Source: Allobranchiibius huperziae
GTDB lineage: Bacteria > Actinomycetota > Actinomycetes > Actinomycetales > Dermatophilaceae
DNA: 64,000 nt
Assembly (NCBI RefSeq): GCF_013410455.1
Contig: NZ_JACCFW010000001.1
Coordinates: forward strand, 3,525,388 to 3,589,387
Reading direction: 5' to 3'
Made by a program: the position numbers and the translations under genes. The notes below the pieces were generated by a model, which was given only the letters and a program-made list of their open reading frames with translations, did no database searches and had not been told where the DNA came from. Positions 25,426 through 34,289 of this stretch are shown in pieces. Numbering within the stretch: the stretch's first letter is position 1; every line of letters starts with the position of its first letter.

Positions 25426-25469
25426 TGTCAGTAATCTGACATGAGCGACGGTATGTCAGAATACTGACA
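25426..25469. promoter_or_regulatory. Twin TGTCAG-N4-CTGACA operators between VOC and MarR genes
   Basis: Site 1 spans 25426-25441 (spacer TAAT); site 2 spans 25454-25469 (spacer AATA) and its arms extend to seven bases. Centres are 28 bp apart. Site 2 overlaps the ATG of the MarR gene, so bound protein would cover both the promoter and the start. Assignment to the MarR product is inferred from position. Confidence 0.8.
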
Positions 25470-25927
25470 TGAGTCAAGACGGACCTGGCATCGACCTGGA
25501 GACGTCGCTGGGCTACCTGCTCAAAGAGGCCTCCAGCGCCCTGCGCTCAGAGATGGAGGCGGTGCTGAGGCCGCTGGGGATGACCGTGACGCACTACTCC
25601 TGCCTCGAGTTGCTCGCCCAGCGCCCGGGCCTCTCGAACTCCGAACTCGCCCGAGGCGCCTTCGTGACACGGCAGTCGATGAACGTACTGCTGCAGGCCC
25701 TGGAACGCGACGGCTTCGTGACCAGGCCGACGCAGGCCGCGGTGGGGAAGGTCCTCCCCGCGCGCCTCACGCCACGCGGTCGACGGAGCCTCGCGAAGGC
25801 GACCGCCGCCATCCGATCCGTCGAGGTCAGGATGCTGAGCGGTCTGACCCCGGGCGAGCGGTCGGACGCGCTGCGGATCCTGCGCAGCATGGTCCGGTCG
25901 CTGCGCGACGGCAGCGAGGCTGGTTGA
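25469..25927 (+). CDS. MarR-family regulator
   Basis: 152 residues. Winged helix about 35-105 with LGMTVTHYSCLELLAQRPGL, the recognition helix in FVTRQSMNVLLQAL, and wing VGKVLPARLTPRGRR. The ATG at 25469 follows directly on the operator with no room for a ribosome site, so translation may be leaderless. It diverges from the VOC gene and probably represses it and itself. Confidence 0.9.
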   Translation: MSQDGPGIDLETSLGYLLKEASSALRSEMEAVLRPLGMTVTHYSCLELLAQRPGLSNSELARGAFVTRQSMNVLLQALERDGFVTRPTQAAVGKVLPARLTPRGRRSLAKATAAIRSVEVRMLSGLTPGERSDALRILRSMVRSLRDGSEAG

Positions 25928-26029
25928 GGGCCCCGCCCCGCTTCTGCGGCCGCCGGATGGCGTCGACACGGTCGCTGATCCCTTCGGGCTGTCGTGGGTC
26001 GGTTGCCACCTCGCGCTTACCCTGTGCCC

Positions 26030-26503
26030 GTGACTCAGCTTCGGATCCGTTGGTCCGTCGCCATCGCGTCGTCAGCCCCGGTTGCCGTGATCGGTGCCGC
26101 GTTCTGCGTGTTGGCGATTCCGCCGTTCGGTCTGGGTCTTGGGGCGGCGATCGTGTTCGTACTGCTCGCCGGATCTATGTCGGTACGCCGTGTTCGCAGA
26201 CGGACGCTGACCGTCCATCCGGACGTCCTGGTCGTGCAACGCGACCAGTACAGGTTGTCCGTTCCGTGGTCGCGAGTGACGGCGGTTCAGAGTCGACGCC
26301 ACCAGGTCGTCATGCGAGTCGAAGAACTGGTGTGCGCCGGAGCAGCGGTCGACGCGGTCAGTTCGTCAGGGCGACCGTCGGTCCTTCCGAAGAGGTTGGA
26401 AGGTCACCCCGCCTTGTCTCGGGTCATGGTGAGTCTGTATTCCAAGGACTGGAAGAACGGGCCGATCGGGGAGAAGGTGCGCGCTGCCGGGGTCCATGTC
26501 TGA
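26030..26503 (+). CDS. Small membrane protein with a PH-like domain
   Basis: 157 residues from GTG 26030. Two hydrophobic helices at about 8-45 (WSVAIASSAPVAVIGAAF and LGLGAAIVFVLLAG) are followed by a basic stretch RRVRRR and a beta-rich domain with LVVQRDQYRLSVPWSRVTAV, the pattern of bacterial PH domains (PF10756-like) in actinobacteria. Anchored at the membrane with the domain in the cytoplasm. No function is known, and codon use and composition match the neighbours. Confidence 0.6.
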   Translation: MTQLRIRWSVAIASSAPVAVIGAAFCVLAIPPFGLGLGAAIVFVLLAGSMSVRRVRRRTLTVHPDVLVVQRDQYRLSVPWSRVTAVQSRRHQVVMRVEELVCAGAAVDAVSSSGRPSVLPKRLEGHPALSRVMVSLYSKDWKNGPIGEKVRAAGVHV

Positions 26504-26620
26504 CCACTCTCCGTAGGGCACGGTCGCGCGCGAGACGACCGCACCAGACGCAGGACCCTCACCGCGACGGCCGGTGAGTAGAGCAAGACGTCAGTGGCGG
26601 CGCCGCACCGTCGGTCGGCG

Positions 26621-26648
26621 TGAAACCGGGATGAAACCGCGGTGAAAG
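26621..26648. promoter_or_regulatory. Three 11-bp-phased direct repeats before the MFS gene
   Basis: TGAAACC begins at 26621 and 26632, and TGAAAG at 26643, a spacing of exactly 11 bp. On the other strand this reads CTTTCA/GGTTTCA repeats, resembling tandem half-sites of OmpR/PhoB-class response regulators, which use 11-bp direct repeats. It lies 63-90 bases upstream of the MFS start. The regulator is unknown. Confidence 0.5.
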
Positions 26649-26710
26649 CACGCATCCCTAAATTCGTCGGCATGACCACCGAGCTCGTCCGTCACCCTGA
26701 GGAGGCCGCC

Positions 26711-28192
26711 ATGACAGACACCACGTCCCCTGCAGACACCGCCAACATCGCCGTCAAGGCGCCGGCACCGCACACCTACACGTCGCTGCGTGCGGCCTGG
26801 ATCCCGCTTGCCGCCCTCTGCCTGGCGTTCTTCGTCGAGATGGTCGACAACACTCTGCTGTCGATCGCCCTGCCCACGATCGGTCGCAGCCTCGGCAGCG
26901 GCACGACCGCGCTGCAGTGGGTGACCGGCGCGTACTCCCTGACGTTCGGCGGGCTGCTGCTCACGTCCGGATCGATCGCCGACCGTCTCGGGCGGCGTCG
27001 GGTCCTGCTCGCCGGACTCGCGCTGTTCGGTGTGCTCAGCCTCGCCGTGATCTTCGTCGAGTCGACCGGTGAGCTCATCGCGCTGCGTGCGGCACTGGGC
27101 ATCGCGGCCGCCGCGATGGCGCCCATCACCAACTCCCTGGTCTTCCGTCTCTTCGACGACAAGGACCTGCGGATGCGCGCGGTCACCGTGATGATCGTCG
27201 TCGGTATGTCCGGCTTCATCCTCGGCCCGCTGCTCGGCGGGACCGCCCTGGCGCACGTGCGGTGGGAGTGGCTGCTGGTCGTCAACGCCCCGATCGCGCT
27301 GATCGCGTGCATCGGCGTGCGCCTCGGGGTGCGTGCGGACCGTCCCGAGGACCTGACCAAGGACCGCCTCGACCTGCCGGGTGCGCTCCTCAGCATCACG
27401 ATGATCGGCCTCGCCTGCTACTCGCTGACCAGTGGCGTGCAGCACGGCTGGCTCTCGGCGATCACCCTTGCCTCGATCGTCGGCGCGATCGCCGCCGCCG
27501 TCGCCTGGGTCTGGCACGAGCGTCGCAGCGCCGCACCGATGCTGGATCTGTCGATCATGTCCAACGGCACCGCCCGCGGCGCCGTGCTCGCCCAGATCGG
27601 CACCTCCATCGCGATGGCCGCGGTGCTCTTCGGTCTGATCCTGCACTTCCAGTACGCGTACGGCTGGAGCCCGGTCAAGGCCGGTCTCGCCAACCTGCCG
27701 CTCATCATCACGATGCTCGCGGCCACCCCGTTGTCGGAGTGGCTGGGCAAGCGCTTCGGCCACCGCATCGCCTGCCTGGTCGGCGCCGTCTGCCTGACCC
27801 TCTCCCTGGTGGGCCTGTCCTGGGGCGTCAGTCACGGGTACGCCGCGATCGCGGCCTCGATGGTCCTGATGACCATCGGACTGCGCACCGTGATGACCAT
27901 CTGTGCGGTCGCTCTGATCGATGCGATGCCGGCCAACCGCACGTCGATCGGCGCGGCACTGAACGACACGGCACAAGAGGTCGGCACGAGCGTCGGCACC
28001 GCGATCGTCGGCACGCTCATCGCCGCGCTGGTCACCACGCAGCTGCCGGCGGGCACCTGGAGCAGCGCCCTCGTGGCGTCGTTCTTCCACGGCGAGCGCA
28101 TCACCTACGCCGTGCTGGCGGCGGTCGTCGGTGTCATCGCCATCGGGGGCGCGCTGACGCTCACCGACTCCCACGCGGTGGAGGAGCACTGA
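26711..28192 (+). CDS. MFS drug exporter, DHA2 (14-helix) type
   Basis: 493 residues from ATG 26711, which has GGAGG at 26701-26705; an upstream ATG at 26672 is less likely. Fourteen membrane helices. Motif A is seen as GSIADRLGRRRVLLAG between helices 2 and 3, helix 1 carries FFVEMVDNTLLSIALPTIG, and motif C-like glycine-rich sequence GMSGFILGPLLGGTAL is in helix 5. This matches EmrB/QacA-type proton antiporters for hydrophobic drugs. It is convergent with kbl. No local TetR or MarR gene is next to it; the phased repeats upstream suggest other control. Confidence 0.92.
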   Translation: MTDTTSPADTANIAVKAPAPHTYTSLRAAWIPLAALCLAFFVEMVDNTLLSIALPTIGRSLGSGTTALQWVTGAYSLTFGGLLLTSGSIADRLGRRRVLLAGLALFGVLSLAVIFVESTGELIALRAALGIAAAAMAPITNSLVFRLFDDKDLRMRAVTVMIVVGMSGFILGPLLGGTALAHVRWEWLLVVNAPIALIACIGVRLGVRADRPEDLTKDRLDLPGALLSITMIGLACYSLTSGVQHGWLSAITLASIVGAIAAAVAWVWHERRSAAPMLDLSIMSNGTARGAVLAQIGTSIAMAAVLFGLILHFQYAYGWSPVKAGLANLPLIITMLAATPLSEWLGKRFGHRIACLVGAVCLTLSLVGLSWGVSHGYAAIAASMVLMTIGLRTVMTICAVALIDAMPANRTSIGAALNDTAQEVGTSVGTAIVGTLIAALVTTQLPAGTWSSALVASFFHGERITYAVLAAVVGVIAIGGALTLTDSHAVEEH

Positions 28193-28217
28193 CGGGGGTT
28201 CCACCCCCACCGACGAC

Positions 28218-28254
28218 GGTCACCGCGGGGCAGCCTCAGCTGCCTGCGGTGACC
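28218..28254. terminator. Large hairpin across the kbl stop codon
   Basis: Outer stem GGTCACCGC (28218-28226) with GCGGTGACC (28246-28254), inner stem GGCAGC (28229-28234) with GCTGCC (28239-28244), loop CTCA. The kbl TGA falls in the loop. A second small stem GGGGGT/ACCCCC at 28194-28208 sits beside the MFS stop. Together they can terminate both convergent transcripts. Confidence 0.7.
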
Positions 28255-29435
28255 TCGTCGCGTGCGTCGACGAACGCCTGCACGCAGGTGCGCACGTCGT
28301 CCTCGCTGTGCGCGGCCGACAGCTGCACGCGGATGCGCGCCTTGCCCTGCGGTACGACGGGGTAGGAGAAGGCGATCACGTAGACACCCCGCTCGAGCAT
28401 CGCGTCGGCGACCTGGGCCGCGGTGCGGGCGCCGTCCTCGCCCGGGAACATGACCGGGACGATCGGGTGACCGCCCGGCAGCAGCTCGAAACCGGCCTCC
28501 GTCATCAGCTCGCGGAAGAGAGACGTGTTGCGCCGCAACGCTTCCCGCTGATCCGTCGAGGTTGCGGCGAGTTCGAGCGCCTTGAGCGAGCCGGCGACCA
28601 CGCTCGGCGCCACGGCGTTGGAGAAGAGGTAGGGACGCGAGCGCTGGCGCAGCAGGTCGACGATCTCCCGGTGCGCGGCGACGTACCCGCCGGAGGCTCC
28701 GCCGAGGGCCTTGCCGAGGGTGCCGGTCACGATGTCGACCCGGTCCAGCACACCCTTCAACTCGTGCGTCCCGCGTCCGCCGTCGCCGACGAAGCCGACC
28801 GCGTGCGAGTCGTCGACCATCACCAGAGCGCCGAACTCCTCTGCCAGGTCGCAGATCTCGTCCAGCGGCGCGTAGTAGCCGTCCATCGAGAAGACCCCGT
28901 CGGTGACGACGACGGTACGGCGGGCACCCGCCTCCCGCGCTGCCTCCAGCTGCGTACGCAGGTCGGCCATGTCGGCGTTCTGGTAGCGGTAGCGCTTCGC
29001 CTTGGACAGCCGGATGCCGTCGATGAGCGAGGCGTGGTTGAGGGCGTCGGAGATGATCGCGTCCTGCGCGTCGAAGAGCACCTCGAAGGTGCCGCCGTTG
29101 GCGTCGAAGCAGGAGGAGTAGAGGATCGCGGCCTCCTGCCCGACGAAGTCGGCGATACGGCGTTCGAGCTCCGCGTGCTGCGACTGGGTCCCGCAGATGA
29201 AGCGGACCGACGCCATCCCGAAACCCCACTGCTGCAACGCATCGGTTGCCGCGGCCACGATCTCGGGGTGGTCGGCCAGACCGAGGTAGTTGTTGGCGCA
29301 GAAGTTCAGTGCCTCACCCTGCTTCGTGCGCACGTGGGAGGACTGCGGTGAGGTGAGCTCACGCTCGTGCTTGGTCAGGCCCGCGTCCTCGATCTCGGCG
29401 AGGGTCGCGGCCAGATCGTCCTTGATGTCGTACAT
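28236..29435 (-). CDS. kbl: Glycine C-acetyltransferase (2-amino-3-ketobutyrate CoA ligase)
   Basis: 399 residues, the usual length. The PLP-dependent alpha-oxoamine synthase fold shows [16 protein letters not shown] at the N-terminus, [34 protein letters not shown] (Asp/His cofactor contacts), and the PLP lysine in [17 protein letters not shown]. It splits 2-amino-3-ketobutyrate with CoA into glycine and acetyl-CoA. It lies 36 bases downstream of tdh on the same strand, so the pair forms the threonine-to-glycine pathway. Confidence 0.95.
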   Translation of the reverse strand: MYDIKDDLAATLAEIEDAGLTKHERELTSPQSSHVRTKQGEALNFCANNYLGLADHPEIVAAATDALQQWGFGMASVRFICGTQSQHAELERRIADFVGQEAAILYSSCFDANGGTFEVLFDAQDAIISDALNHASLIDGIRLSKAKRYRYQNADMADLRTQLEAAREAGARRTVVVTDGVFSMDGYYAPLDEICDLAEEFGALVMVDDSHAVGFVGDGGRGTHELKGVLDRVDIVTGTLGKALGGASGGYVAAHREIVDLLRQRSRPYLFSNAVAPSVVAGSLKALELAATSTDQREALRRNTSLFRELMTEAGFELLPGGHPIVPVMFPGEDGARTAAQVADAMLERGVYVIAFSYPVVPQGKARIRVQLSAAHSEDDVRTCVQAFVDARDEVTAGS

Positions 29436-29471
29436 CGGTGTCTCCTCGGGTGAGGGAGCGACGCGGTGGCG

Positions 29472-30509
29472 TCAGCTCCAGTCCATGACGACTTTGCCGC
29501 ACTCGCCCGATCGGGCGGTGTCGAACGCCTGCTGCCACTCTTCCGCGGGGAAGCGGTGGGTGATCACCGAGCGCACCGCGTGCTCGAGCGGACCGGAGGA
29601 CTGCAGCATCGCGCTCATGGCGTACCAGGTGTCGTACATCTCGCGGCCGTAGATGCCCTTAATGGTGATCATGTGGGTGATCACCCGTCCCCAGTCGATG
29701 GCGAACGGACCCGCGGGCAGCCCGAGCATCGCGATGCGTCCGCCGTGGTTCATGTTCGCGAGCATCTCCTCGACGGCCGCTGAATGGCCGGACATCTCCA
29801 GGGCGATGTCGAAGCCCTCGCGCATCCCCAGCTCGCGCTGCGCGTCGGCGATGCGATCGCGCGAGACGTTGACCACCCGGTCGGCGCCGGCCGCCTTGGC
29901 CAGCGCGAGGCGGTAGTCGCTGATGTCGGTGACCACGACGTTGCGCGCGCCGACGTGCTTGGCGATCGCGGCACCCATCACGCCGATCGGGCCCGCGCCG
30001 GTGACCAGGATGTCCTCGCCCGCGATCGGGAAGGACAACGCGGTGTGCGTGGCGTTGCCGAACGGGTCGAAGACCGCGCCCACGTCGGGGTCCATGTCAT
30101 CGGGCTGCACCCAGGCGTTGGTCGCCGGGATCACGACGTAGTCGGCGAACGCGCCGTCCCGGTTGACGCCGATGCCGATCGTGCGGATGCACAGGTTCCG
30201 CCGCCCGGCCCGGCAGTTGCGGCACTCACCGCACACGATGTGGCCCTCGCCCGAAACGCGTTGGCCCACGCGGACGCTCGACACGTTGGCGCCGACGCGC
30301 GCGACCTCACCGAAGAACTCATGGCCGATGATCTGCGGCACGTGCAGCGTGGAGGCCGCCCATTCGTCCCACTGCTCCAGGTGCAGATCGGTGCCGCACA
30401 GGCCGGTGCGCAGCACCCGGATCATCACGTCGTCGGGTCCGCAGTCCGGCTCGGGGGCGTCGATCAGTTCGAGGCCGGGGGCGGCGGAGGTCTTGGCTAG
30501 GGCGCGCAC
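29472..30509 (-). CDS. tdh: L-threonine 3-dehydrogenase
   Basis: 345 residues from GTG 30509. A zinc-type MDR dehydrogenase: catalytic zinc site in [18 protein letters not shown] and GHEFFGE, structural zinc cysteines in [15 protein letters not shown], and the Rossmann motif [24 protein letters not shown] sequence and [14 protein letters not shown] are characteristic of Tdh, separating it from other MDRs. It oxidises threonine to 2-amino-3-ketobutyrate with NAD, feeding kbl. It is divergent from the Rieske gene across about 97 bases. Confidence 0.95.
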   Translation of the reverse strand: MRALAKTSAAPGLELIDAPEPDCGPDDVMIRVLRTGLCGTDLHLEQWDEWAASTLHVPQIIGHEFFGEVARVGANVSSVRVGQRVSGEGHIVCGECRNCRAGRRNLCIRTIGIGVNRDGAFADYVVIPATNAWVQPDDMDPDVGAVFDPFGNATHTALSFPIAGEDILVTGAGPIGVMGAAIAKHVGARNVVVTDISDYRLALAKAAGADRVVNVSRDRIADAQRELGMREGFDIALEMSGHSAAVEEMLANMNHGGRIAMLGLPAGPFAIDWGRVITHMITIKGIYGREMYDTWYAMSAMLQSSGPLEHAVRSVITHRFPAEEWQQAFDTARSGECGKVVMDWS

Positions 30510-30606
30510 GGATAGGAAGTATGCCCCCGGCGCCGCCGGGGCCGGCAGCCGCGGTGGGGCGCGCGGGCGATGCGTCACCATCGCCCCGAACGGGTACCGC
30601 AGGCGT

Positions 30607-30960
30607 ATGAGCGAACAACGGCCGGACGTCGACGACCTTCCCCCCGGATCGGTCCGCAGGCTCGGCAGATGGGCCGTCGGCAACAGCAACGGCGAGGACT
30701 TCGCGGTGTCGCGTCGATGTCGTCATCAACTGGCCGACCTCAGCGAGGGACATGTGGACGCCGCGGGCTGCCTCGTGTGCCCATGGCACCAGAGCCGGTA
30801 CGACGTGGTGACCGGGGCGATGGTCGCGGGGCCGCGCGGCTTCCTCGGCTACCACGGCGACACACCGGGCTACACCGCGCTCGTCCTGTCCTACGGCCGG
30901 CGGATCAAGCTGCGGGTGGGCCGGCTGGTGCACACGTCGCACGGGTTGGACGTCGAATGA
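30607..30960 (+). CDS. Rieske [2Fe-2S] protein
   Basis: 117 residues. The two Rieske boxes are CRHQLADL and [12 protein letters not shown], giving the Cys-x-His and Cys-x2-His cluster ligands, followed by [18 protein letters not shown]. No membrane anchor or signal is present, so it is a soluble ferredoxin-like Rieske protein or a domain partner. It overlaps the epimerase-like gene by 4 bases, an ATGA junction that implies co-translation. The partner oxygenase is not evident. Confidence 0.88.
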   Translation: MSEQRPDVDDLPPGSVRRLGRWAVGNSNGEDFAVSRRCRHQLADLSEGHVDAAGCLVCPWHQSRYDVVTGAMVAGPRGFLGYHGDTPGYTALVLSYGRRIKLRVGRLVHTSHGLDVE

Positions 30961-32030
30961 CCCGGCTGCTGATCACCGGCGCCAGCGGCAACATCGGCAC
31001 CGCCCTGCTGCGCCGATTGGCCGGTCGCGAGGAAGTGGAGATCGTCGGGCTGGCTCGCCGGCCGCCGCCGTCCGAGCCGCCGTACGACGATGTGCGCTGG
31101 CAGCGGGTGGATCTCAGCGAGGACTCCGCACCCGCGGCGCTGGACGAGGCGATGACCGGTGTGGATGCCGTCGTGCACCTCGCCTGGGCGTTCCAACCGA
31201 CCCGGCGGCCCGACTATCTGACCCGGGTGGGCGTGGGAGGCACGGCGGCCGTCCTGGCGGCTGCCGACCGCGCGGGTGTCGGCCACTTCGTGCACATGTC
31301 GTCGGTCGGCGCGTACGCCGCGAAGACGAGCGACACCCCGGTCGAGGAGTCCTATCGGCATACGGGCATGACGAGCTCGCAGTACAGCAACGACAAGGCT
31401 GCGGCGGAGCGGCTGCTCGACACCTATGCCCGGGACCACCCGGCTGGGATGACGCTCACCCGGATCCGGCCCGGCATCGTCATGCAACGGGACGCGGGTG
31501 CCGCGCTCGACCGCTACGGACTTCCGGCGTACTTCCCGGCGCGGCTGCTGCGGTACCTCCCGGTGCTGCCGCTCGATGGTCGGTTCGCCATCCCGGTGGT
31601 GCACTCCGACGATGTCGCGGACGCTCTCGACCGGGTCCTCGAACAGGGCCGCGGCGGGGAGTTCAACCTGGCCGCCGACGAGCCGCTGACGAGGGAGATC
31701 GTCGCCGACGTCCTGGGCGCCCGTCCCGTCCAGGTGCCGGCGACCGTCCTACGGGCCATCGTCGCGGGCAGCTGGAAGGTCGGACTGCAACCGCTCAGCC
31801 CCGACTGGATCGATCTGGCCTTCGCGGTGCCGCTGCAGAATTGTGCGCACGCCCACCACGACCTCGGATGGCGGCCGTCCAAGGACCCGCACCAGGTCTT
31901 GACCGACGCGATCGACGGGATGGCGGACAACGCGGGTACGAGCAGCCCGGCGCTACGGCCGCGCTCGGTGCTCAACCGGATTCACGCGGTGGTGACCGCC
32001 GGACCCATCAGTCGTCGCCGGCAGTCCTGA
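30957..32030 (+). CDS. NAD(P)-dependent epimerase/dehydratase-family protein (extended SDR)
   Basis: 357 residues. Nucleotide-binding motif TGASGNIGTALL at the N-terminus, HLAWAFQPTRRPDYL, and the catalytic region MSSVGAYAAKTSD. The usual active-site Tyr-x3-Lys appears as YSNDKAAAERLL near residue 141. Extended SDRs of this type are often annotated as sugar-nucleotide epimerases or steroid dehydrogenase-like, without known substrate. Its ATGA overlap with the Rieske gene hints that both serve one oxidation step. Confidence 0.85.
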   Translation: MTRLLITGASGNIGTALLRRLAGREEVEIVGLARRPPPSEPPYDDVRWQRVDLSEDSAPAALDEAMTGVDAVVHLAWAFQPTRRPDYLTRVGVGGTAAVLAAADRAGVGHFVHMSSVGAYAAKTSDTPVEESYRHTGMTSSQYSNDKAAAERLLDTYARDHPAGMTLTRIRPGIVMQRDAGAALDRYGLPAYFPARLLRYLPVLPLDGRFAIPVVHSDDVADALDRVLEQGRGGEFNLAADEPLTREIVADVLGARPVQVPATVLRAIVAGSWKVGLQPLSPDWIDLAFAVPLQNCAHAHHDLGWRPSKDPHQVLTDAIDGMADNAGTSSPALRPRSVLNRIHAVVTAGPISRRRQS

Positions 32031-32085
32031 CGTTGCCGGGAAAACCTGGTGACGTGACCTTCCGCGCTGAGGGATGCTCCGTGCA

Positions 32086-33030
32086 ATGTCTGTCAGCAGC
32101 AATCCCTTCTCGATGCGACGCATCACCAGCGCCGACCTCGAGCTGCTCTTCGGATGGGTGGGCACCGAGCCCGTCGTCTGGATCGACGACACCCGGCTGC
32201 GACGCGAACTGGACAGCCGCAACTACCGCCCCGAGTGGTCATGGGTGGCGGAGCAGGACGGCTCGCCGATCGGCCGGGCCCTGTGGTGGGGCGGTGACAC
32301 CGCGGAGCGGCCCAGCACGTTGGACTGCCTTCTCATCCGCGACGGCACGGAGCATCCGGAGCACGTCGGTGCGGCGCTCATCGCAGAGGGGCTGAAGGCA
32401 TTCGGTCCCGGCTCGGCGTTGGAGTTCAACATCGATGCGGCCACCGCCTGGGCCGACGACCCTGCTGCGGTCGCGGCCGTGCGGTGGCGCGGGCAGGCCG
32501 CGAAGGCGGGCGGCTTCTCCAGGACGACCGAGCGGGTCAGCTACCGCCGCTCAGCCGCCGACCCTCGCCCGGCCCGATCCACCCGTCTGACGTTCGAGGC
32601 TGCTCCGGACGCCACGTTCCGAGGGATGTTCGCCAGGGTCGCCGACGGCTCGCTGGACGCCTACACGCTCCACATAGTCGCCACCGAAGGCATCGAGGCG
32701 CTCGCGGACGACGACCTCGAGTTCTACCTGTCACTGCCGGGCGAGCGGGACTCGTGGCGGGTGGCCGTGCTCGACGATCGGACGCCGGTCGGTTTCATGA
32801 TCCCCACGAGGACGGCGTACGACGCGAGCATCAGCTATCTCGGCATCCTCCCGGAGCATCGGGGCAACGGCTACGTGCATGACGTCCTCGCCGAGATGGT
32901 GCACGTGCACCACGACAACGACCAGGACCAGATCGTGGGCACGACCGACCTGGCCAACACGCCGATGCGCGCGGCCTTCGAGAGTGCGGGCTTCCAGGTC
33001 AGCCGACGACGGATCGTGCACGAGCAGTAG
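32086..33030 (+). CDS. GNAT-family N-acetyltransferase
   Basis: 314 residues from ATG 32086, with GAGGGA upstream; ATG 32074 is too close to that site. The C-terminal half has the acetyl-CoA loop in YLGILPEHRGNGYVHDVLAE (pattern Q/RxxGxG) and the following NTPMRAAFESAGFQ. The N-terminal half (MRRITSADLELLFGW) may be a second, degenerate GNAT fold, as in tandem GNAT proteins of this length. Substrate unknown. Confidence 0.83.
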   Translation: MSVSSNPFSMRRITSADLELLFGWVGTEPVVWIDDTRLRRELDSRNYRPEWSWVAEQDGSPIGRALWWGGDTAERPSTLDCLLIRDGTEHPEHVGAALIAEGLKAFGPGSALEFNIDAATAWADDPAAVAAVRWRGQAAKAGGFSRTTERVSYRRSAADPRPARSTRLTFEAAPDATFRGMFARVADGSLDAYTLHIVATEGIEALADDDLEFYLSLPGERDSWRVAVLDDRTPVGFMIPTRTAYDASISYLGILPEHRGNGYVHDVLAEMVHVHHDNDQDQIVGTTDLANTPMRAAFESAGFQVSRRRIVHEQ

Positions 33031-33054
33031 CTGTCGGACCCCTTGATCCGATTG

Positions 33055-33089
33055 GTTGTATGAAGTACAACTGTTGTTGTGACTACAAC
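33055..33089. promoter_or_regulatory. Two GTTGT/ACAAC palindromes upstream of and over the SDR start
   Basis: Site 1 is GTTGTA-N5-TACAAC (33055-33071). Site 2 is GTTGT-N4-ACAAC (33076-33089) and contains the GTG start at 33079. The MarR gene that ends the operon is the likely binder. The SDR mRNA would be leaderless or very short. Confidence 0.7.
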
Positions 33090-33801
33090 TAATGACACGG
33101 GTGACGCGACCGCATCGAGATCGGTGCTCCTCATCGGAGCATCGCGAGGTCTGGGCCTCGCTCTGGCACAGGAGTGGGTACGACGCGGACGGCACGTCGT
33201 CGCGACCGTGCGCGATCCGAGCTCGACGGCGCTCCCGCAGGTGGCCGATGGACAGCCCGGCAGCATCGAGATCGAGACGGTCGACGTGACGGTGCCGGAG
33301 CAGATCGACGGTCTGCGCGGCCGGCTGGCCGGCCGCACGTTCGACGTCCTGTTCGTCAGCGCCGGGGTCACGAACAAGCCGGAGGGAATCGTCGGGCAGA
33401 CGAGCACGGAGGAGTTCGTGCGGGTGATGGTGACCAATGCCCTCAGCCCGTTGCGCGTGATCGAGGCCCTGCAGGACCTGGTGGCGCCGACCGGAACCAT
33501 CGGGGTGATGTCCTCGGGTCAGGGCAGCGTGGCCAACAACGAACGCGGCGGCCACGAGGTCTACCGCGGCAGCAAAGCTGCCCTCAACACCTTCATGCGC
33601 AGCTATGCGGCCCGTCACGCAGGCGAGGACCGGACCCTGGTGCTGATGGCGCCGGGGTGGGTGAAGACCGAGTTGGGCGGCGAGGGCGCGCGCCTGGAGG
33701 TGGATGAGAGCATCCCCCATGTGGTGACGACGATGGAGGACCTCGGCGGTCGGCCGGGTCTGCACTATGTGGACTACCTGGGTCGCACGGTGCCGTGGTG
33801 A
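33079..33801 (+). CDS. Short-chain dehydrogenase/reductase
   Basis: 240 residues from GTG 33079. Classical SDR motifs: LLIGASRGLGLALA (cofactor loop), NALSPLRV, GVMSSGQGSVANN with the catalytic Ser region, and YRGSKAAL with the Tyr-x3-Lys pair. The start codon lies in an operator-like palindrome with no ribosome site ahead, so leaderless translation is likely. It overlaps a MarR gene by seven bases, and the pair is probably autoregulated. Confidence 0.88.
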   Translation: MTTTNDTGDATASRSVLLIGASRGLGLALAQEWVRRGRHVVATVRDPSSTALPQVADGQPGSIEIETVDVTVPEQIDGLRGRLAGRTFDVLFVSAGVTNKPEGIVGQTSTEEFVRVMVTNALSPLRVIEALQDLVAPTGTIGVMSSGQGSVANNERGGHEVYRGSKAALNTFMRSYAARHAGEDRTLVLMAPGWVKTELGGEGARLEVDESIPHVVTTMEDLGGRPGLHYVDYLGRTVPW

Positions 33802-34238
33802 CAGCCGCGAAGCAGGCGGGCGGCGATCATCCGGCCGACCCCGCAGCGTACGCCTGGGCCCTCATGCAGCAGTTCGTGAGCGCACAGAACCGGCACGAAG
33901 AGCTCAGGGAGACACTGGGATTCGGTCTCGGCGCCGGGCGCGGAAAGGTCCTCTTCCAACTCCGGCAGGCTCCATTGACGCTCACCCAGATCGCCGACGC
34001 CAACGGTTTCGATGCGCCGTACGCGACGCTCGTGGTCGACAAACTGCAGGCCCACGGCCTGGTCGAACGCCGACCTCACCCGGAGGACGGACGTCGCAAG
34101 CTCGTGGCGCTCACCGACGCCGGCCACGCCGCGGTGGCCACGGCCGACGCGATCCTGCTGCGCACTCCACATGCCCTTGCGGACCTCGGGGACGACGCAA
34201 CGCGGCGCCTCGCGGACCTGCTGCAACGTCTGCAATAG
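33795..34238 (+). CDS. MarR-family regulator in operon with an SDR
   Basis: 147 residues from GTG 33795 (GTG 33798 also possible). Winged helix about 40-110: LGAGRGKVLFQLRQAPLTL, recognition helix DAPYATLVVDKLQAHG, wing HPEDGRRKLVALTDAG. The overlap with the SDR stop ties them into one transcript, and the GTTGT/ACAAC sites upstream of the SDR are its probable operator. Confidence 0.88.
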   Translation: MVTAAKQAGGDHPADPAAYAWALMQQFVSAQNRHEELRETLGFGLGAGRGKVLFQLRQAPLTLTQIADANGFDAPYATLVVDKLQAHGLVERRPHPEDGRRKLVALTDAGHAAVATADAILLRTPHALADLGDDATRRLADLLQRLQ

Positions 34239-34289
34239 GTACGGCGTGGACGGCATCCAGGCCCGAAGCGACCCCGGACGAGAGGTGGG

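Noticed and set aside
26591..28210. A 539-codon minus-strand frame opposite the MFS exporter
   Set aside because: It is the antisense of 14 membrane helices and shows no recognisable fold.
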